Shown here piece by piece: positions 60,901-64,000 of a stretch of 64,000 nucleotides of DNA; the first letter of the stretch is position 1, and each line of letters begins with the position of its first letter. The DNA lies in contig NC_092621.1 in assembly GCF_047663525.1 (NCBI RefSeq), positions 7,188,501-7,252,500 of the forward strand, read 5' to 3'. The position numbers and the translations under genes were made by a program. This DNA is from Anas platyrhynchos. Lineage: Eukaryota; Chordata; Aves; Anseriformes; Anatidae. A model generated the notes under the pieces. It was given only the letters and a program-made list of their open reading frames with translations, was not told the origin of the DNA and did not search any database.

Positions 60901-61048
60901 TTCTTTTCTTTTCTTTTCTTTTCTTTTCTTTTCTTTTCTTTTCTTTTCTTTTCTTTTCTTTTCTTTTCTTTTCTTTTCTTTTCTTTTCTTTTCTTTTCTT
61001 TTCTTTTCTTTTCTTTTCTTTTCTTTTCTTTTCTTTTCTTTTCTTTTT
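60901..61048. repeat. (TTTTC)n pentanucleotide repeat
   Basis: About 29 almost perfect TTTTC units following on from (TTTTA)n. It is the same motif as the (AAAAG)n at 54921 read on the other strand. Confidence 0.97.
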
Positions 61049-64000
61049 CAGTTGCTCATCTCTGTTCATCCATTTCATCCCAAATTCCAGGACAGACTAT
61101 CAAGTGTCATTAAAGACCTAGTAGGGTTACTGAATAGGTTTCCTCCTCCACTGCTGTAGGAAGAAAGAGGCGTCTAAGGATGCTGGGTGTCTGTAATGGG
61201 TCAATCAGAGCAGAGGATTACAGGAGAGACAAAATTGTTGTGGGACCAGACCAGGTGCGAGGCTTGTCAATTAGCAAGACCCTGAGGTCCCCAATATTCT
61301 TTAATTTGCTATCCTTCTTGCCTTCTTAATGCAGAAGGGCATCAAACTGATTTTGCAGAGTCACCCAGACATTGTCTTAGACTTCTTCCTATATTTGAAG
61401 GCTACAGAAAGTAGAGGTGGATGAAGGAGAGGATCTGGGATGGAACACCCCTTTCTCTGACTTCTCTGTGTTCAAAGAGTGGAGAGGACTGACATACCCC
61501 ACAGAAGTGTTGAAATGAGTGCAGCATAGGCAACTGAATGGCATTAATCCTTTCCTCAATTCCTTTCCTCAAATACAGCATCTAGGATATCAGGTACACA
61601 CGCAGTCTTTCACCGGAGCTGGTCTGCAATGGCTTCTTGCTGCAAACGTGGAACAGCTTCTTTGGTGATAATACTATGTATGGCAAGCAGGATAAGAAAT
61701 CAGTCAGTTTAAGGATCGATGGTACATTGCCAGTCACATCCCAGCCTGAGGGAACATGGATGTTTCTGTTAAAGTCAAACACCTTCCCAGAGGGAGACTA
61801 CATGTCTCATTTTCTCATGGAAATCGTAAGTCTCATCAGTGCGGTAATTCAGCATGTCTCAAATATTTCAGATTAAAAAGGACAGCTATAATCCTTTTCT
61901 TTTTCTTCTTTCCCAGAGGAGGGAAATTACTTGATTTTCCAAGCTGTGTCTGTTTTTCCGTAGGTGCTTATGTGAAGAAATTATTGAGGTAAAGTTGAGC
62001 TTTGTACTTGGATTTGAAAGTGGTTTGTCTGAAAGAGCTGGCCAGCATAATTTGATGGAAGTCACTGGTCAGACAGAAATATGCATCCAGGGATCTTCCA
62101 CATTATTATTGCAGTGATTACTGAATAGAAGGCTGATTTCTTATCTTCATTATTTCTGCTTAACCCAATGTCTGTGGATCATGGAGAACAGAACTCAGGA
62201 CCTGAGCTATTGATTTCAGTTGCTGACAAGATTGATTTATTTGTTTATTCCCTGTGTGGATGACACAGTTACTAAGTTGAATAGTCATGTTTGAGTTTAG
62301 TCTTTCTTCCATGTCCCTTGGCTTAATCAAGAATAGTTTAGTATAGTATAATAATATTTGCCAGCTGATAAATAACATTACACCTCATATAGCCTGTAAT
62401 TCAATAGGCCTTCATATGGCTAGGGCTTGCTTTGAAACCATCATCTGAAATGGACAGAATGGTTGGAGCCATACAACTCCAAACACTGTAACAAGATTCA
62501 TGCCCTCGACTTGAATGAGATCTAAAGTCCAGCTAGGCCTGAAACAAGCTTCATCAATGCAGAAAATAGTTACAAAAAGTTTATGCTCTTATAACCCAAA
62601 GTCCTGTCTATCCATCAGACTTTATTCTTAGAAAAATCAATGCTTTTATGTTTATAGTTCAGATGACATGTATCCCATCAGATCCCCTTTTTCTACCCTG
62701 ATTTTTTGCCTTTAAATAGAGCAATACTAGCTAAGACCATCTCGATTAAATTTCATTACAAATGTGTTACATACCTTATTTGAGATAGATCTAAGCAAAT
62801 GCAATAATTTATTCTTCTAAAACTCTGAATGTAAAACCATCAGAAATAATTATCATTGTTCTAAATAGAGGAAAAGCTGTTCAAGCTAGGTTTTTAGAGC
62901 GTTGTGTCAAATCTGGTGCAGGTGAATAGGTCAAATCTGGTGCTGAAGAATAGGGCAAGAGTTAACCTAGCTAAAGAGTGGAGCCAGCCTTGTCAGTGAG
63001 CCTGGTTCCTAAAAGCAGCCACAAAAGCCTCAAGCCAGCTGTTCGGTCTGGCTTATCATGAACCACATGCCTTTGATCAGAAAATAGGGGCTGAGATGTG
63101 CTGAGGTTTATTAACTGCAGGTGTAACATCTAAGTGTGCTCTCCCCAGAGGAACTTCACAGCCTGTAGTGACACCAGTGGGATTGCAACAGAAATACACA
63201 TGGCCCACCACCTTTCAAAGCCATCATGTAAATACCAAGTTTCATTTCCAGTAATGACACTGCAGGTAGATAGCTAAAATGGGTTACCCACATGGGAGGA
63301 CCAGAAGATGTTTATGGCTTCACATCTCTGTTTCTTGTCTGTGTGCTTCATGCTCTTTTATCATGGCTATACACTTTCCATTTGCTGCTTCTCCCTGAAG
63401 TACAAATCTCTTCCCTCAATTTACTCCCTTGAACCTCGTTTTCTGCTATTTTAACTTCTACTCTTAGCACTATCTATGCTTCATCAATAAATCTCTCCTA
63501 CTCATTTATCTCCCTGAGAATCTCAGTTCCTATTTCTATCATTTTTGCTCTCTACCAAGAAGTCCTTTTCCTGTTTGACATCCCAGCACACTTAATCACA
63601 ATGTGGAATAGGGAGAAGCTTTCCTTCAGTGTGGTTGGCACAGCACAGAGAAAAAATTGTTGCCAACAATGGCAATGAATAAACCTTTCCAATGATCATT
63701 ATAATGATGAAGTGATATATTTAACAGATCCCAGAGGCCTTAACCCACTTCAGAACATTATTAAGGCGGTGGTGAAATTGGAGGTGGCACTTGGGTTGTC
63801 AGTCTCAGGTTCTCTCCATTCTTGAGGGATTTTTTTTAGAAAAGTAAACAGCTAAACTACAAGTTTCTACAAAGTACCAGCTCTGTCTCCTTCCTTTATT
63901 AGACATCAGTTCCCATTTGGACCTACCGGGGACAAAAAAAAAAAAAAAAAAAAGACAGCTACACATTGAACAGCTCCTGAAGTAGACATGCTATTATGTT

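Larger units (their letters stand above)
59201..64000. other. Unique DNA, no gene seen; long pentanucleotide tracts
   Basis: No exon or RNA gene found. Contains T runs near 59336-59353, (CAAA)n at 59769-59800, the pentanucleotide tracts at 60797-61048, a direct repeat of GTCAAATCTGGTGC at about 62908-62943 and a poly-A run near 63936-63953. The 148-codon plus frame at 60109-60555 spans a T run and has no domain. Confidence 0.5.

Noticed and set aside
60712-61159. Long Phe/Leu/Ser-rich frames (129-133 codons)
   Set aside because: They are translations of the (TTTTA)n and (TTTTC)n arrays.
1-64000. Search for an undescribed host gene system or bacterial-type operon
   Set aside because: No multi-exon gene, no gene cluster and no prokaryotic signals are visible; sequence texture and repeats are those of avian non-coding DNA.

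Overview
The window looks like AT-rich, non-coding DNA from a bird, probably Neoaves. The basis is the repeats: CR1 LINE 3' ends with the avian ATTCTATG-type tail, ERV LTRs of a type I recall as common in neoavian genomes, and older LINE debris. I found no host protein-coding exon, tRNA or rRNA that I can defend. Almost all short open frames are chance or low-complexity frames, so this is most likely intergenic or deep intronic sequence.

Layout. 1-30 kb is mostly unique AT-rich DNA. It holds two CR1 3' ends (about 3.4 and 3.6-3.96 kb), a 271-bp AT-rich palindrome (7.46-7.73 kb), candidate conserved non-coding blocks, and two solo LTRs of one ERVL-like family in opposite orientations (18478-19083 and 25032-25640), each with a perfect 5-bp target-site duplication. 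At 30.2-30.4 kb there is a small promoter-like patch with an RFX X-box match.

31.4-36.7 kb is the centre of the window, a nested stack of retroelements. The host is a plus-strand class II (betaretrovirus-like) ERV remnant with recognisable RT. Inside it, on the minus strand, is a gammaretrovirus-like provirus: 472-bp LTR, tRNA-Pro-type primer binding site, leader with three tandem repeats, gag with CA and a CFKC...H knuckle, PR, RT with YVDD, and an integrase zinc-binding domain. That provirus is broken twice: a piece of another avian LTR sits at the protease active-site codon, and a CR1 RT fragment is fused in frame to the integrase N-terminus. The 3' half of the provirus, including env and the 3' LTR, is missing.

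38.4-39.0 kb and 48.56-49.03 kb carry solo LTRs of the same gamma-like family. The second lies inside another copy of the class II ERV (47.03-49.27 kb), which keeps an LTR-like promoter and a gag start. A third, older relative of the ERVL-like LTR lies at 40.2-40.8 kb, and a CR1 3' end on the minus strand at 49.35-49.79 kb. 50-64 kb is unique DNA with ancient LINE relics and long microsatellites, notably (AAAAG)n at 54.9 kb and (TTTTA)n joined to (TTTTC)n at 60.8-61.05 kb.

No gene network operates here; what interacts is the history of successive insertions. Family assignments rest on motif recognition by eye and carry no database result.
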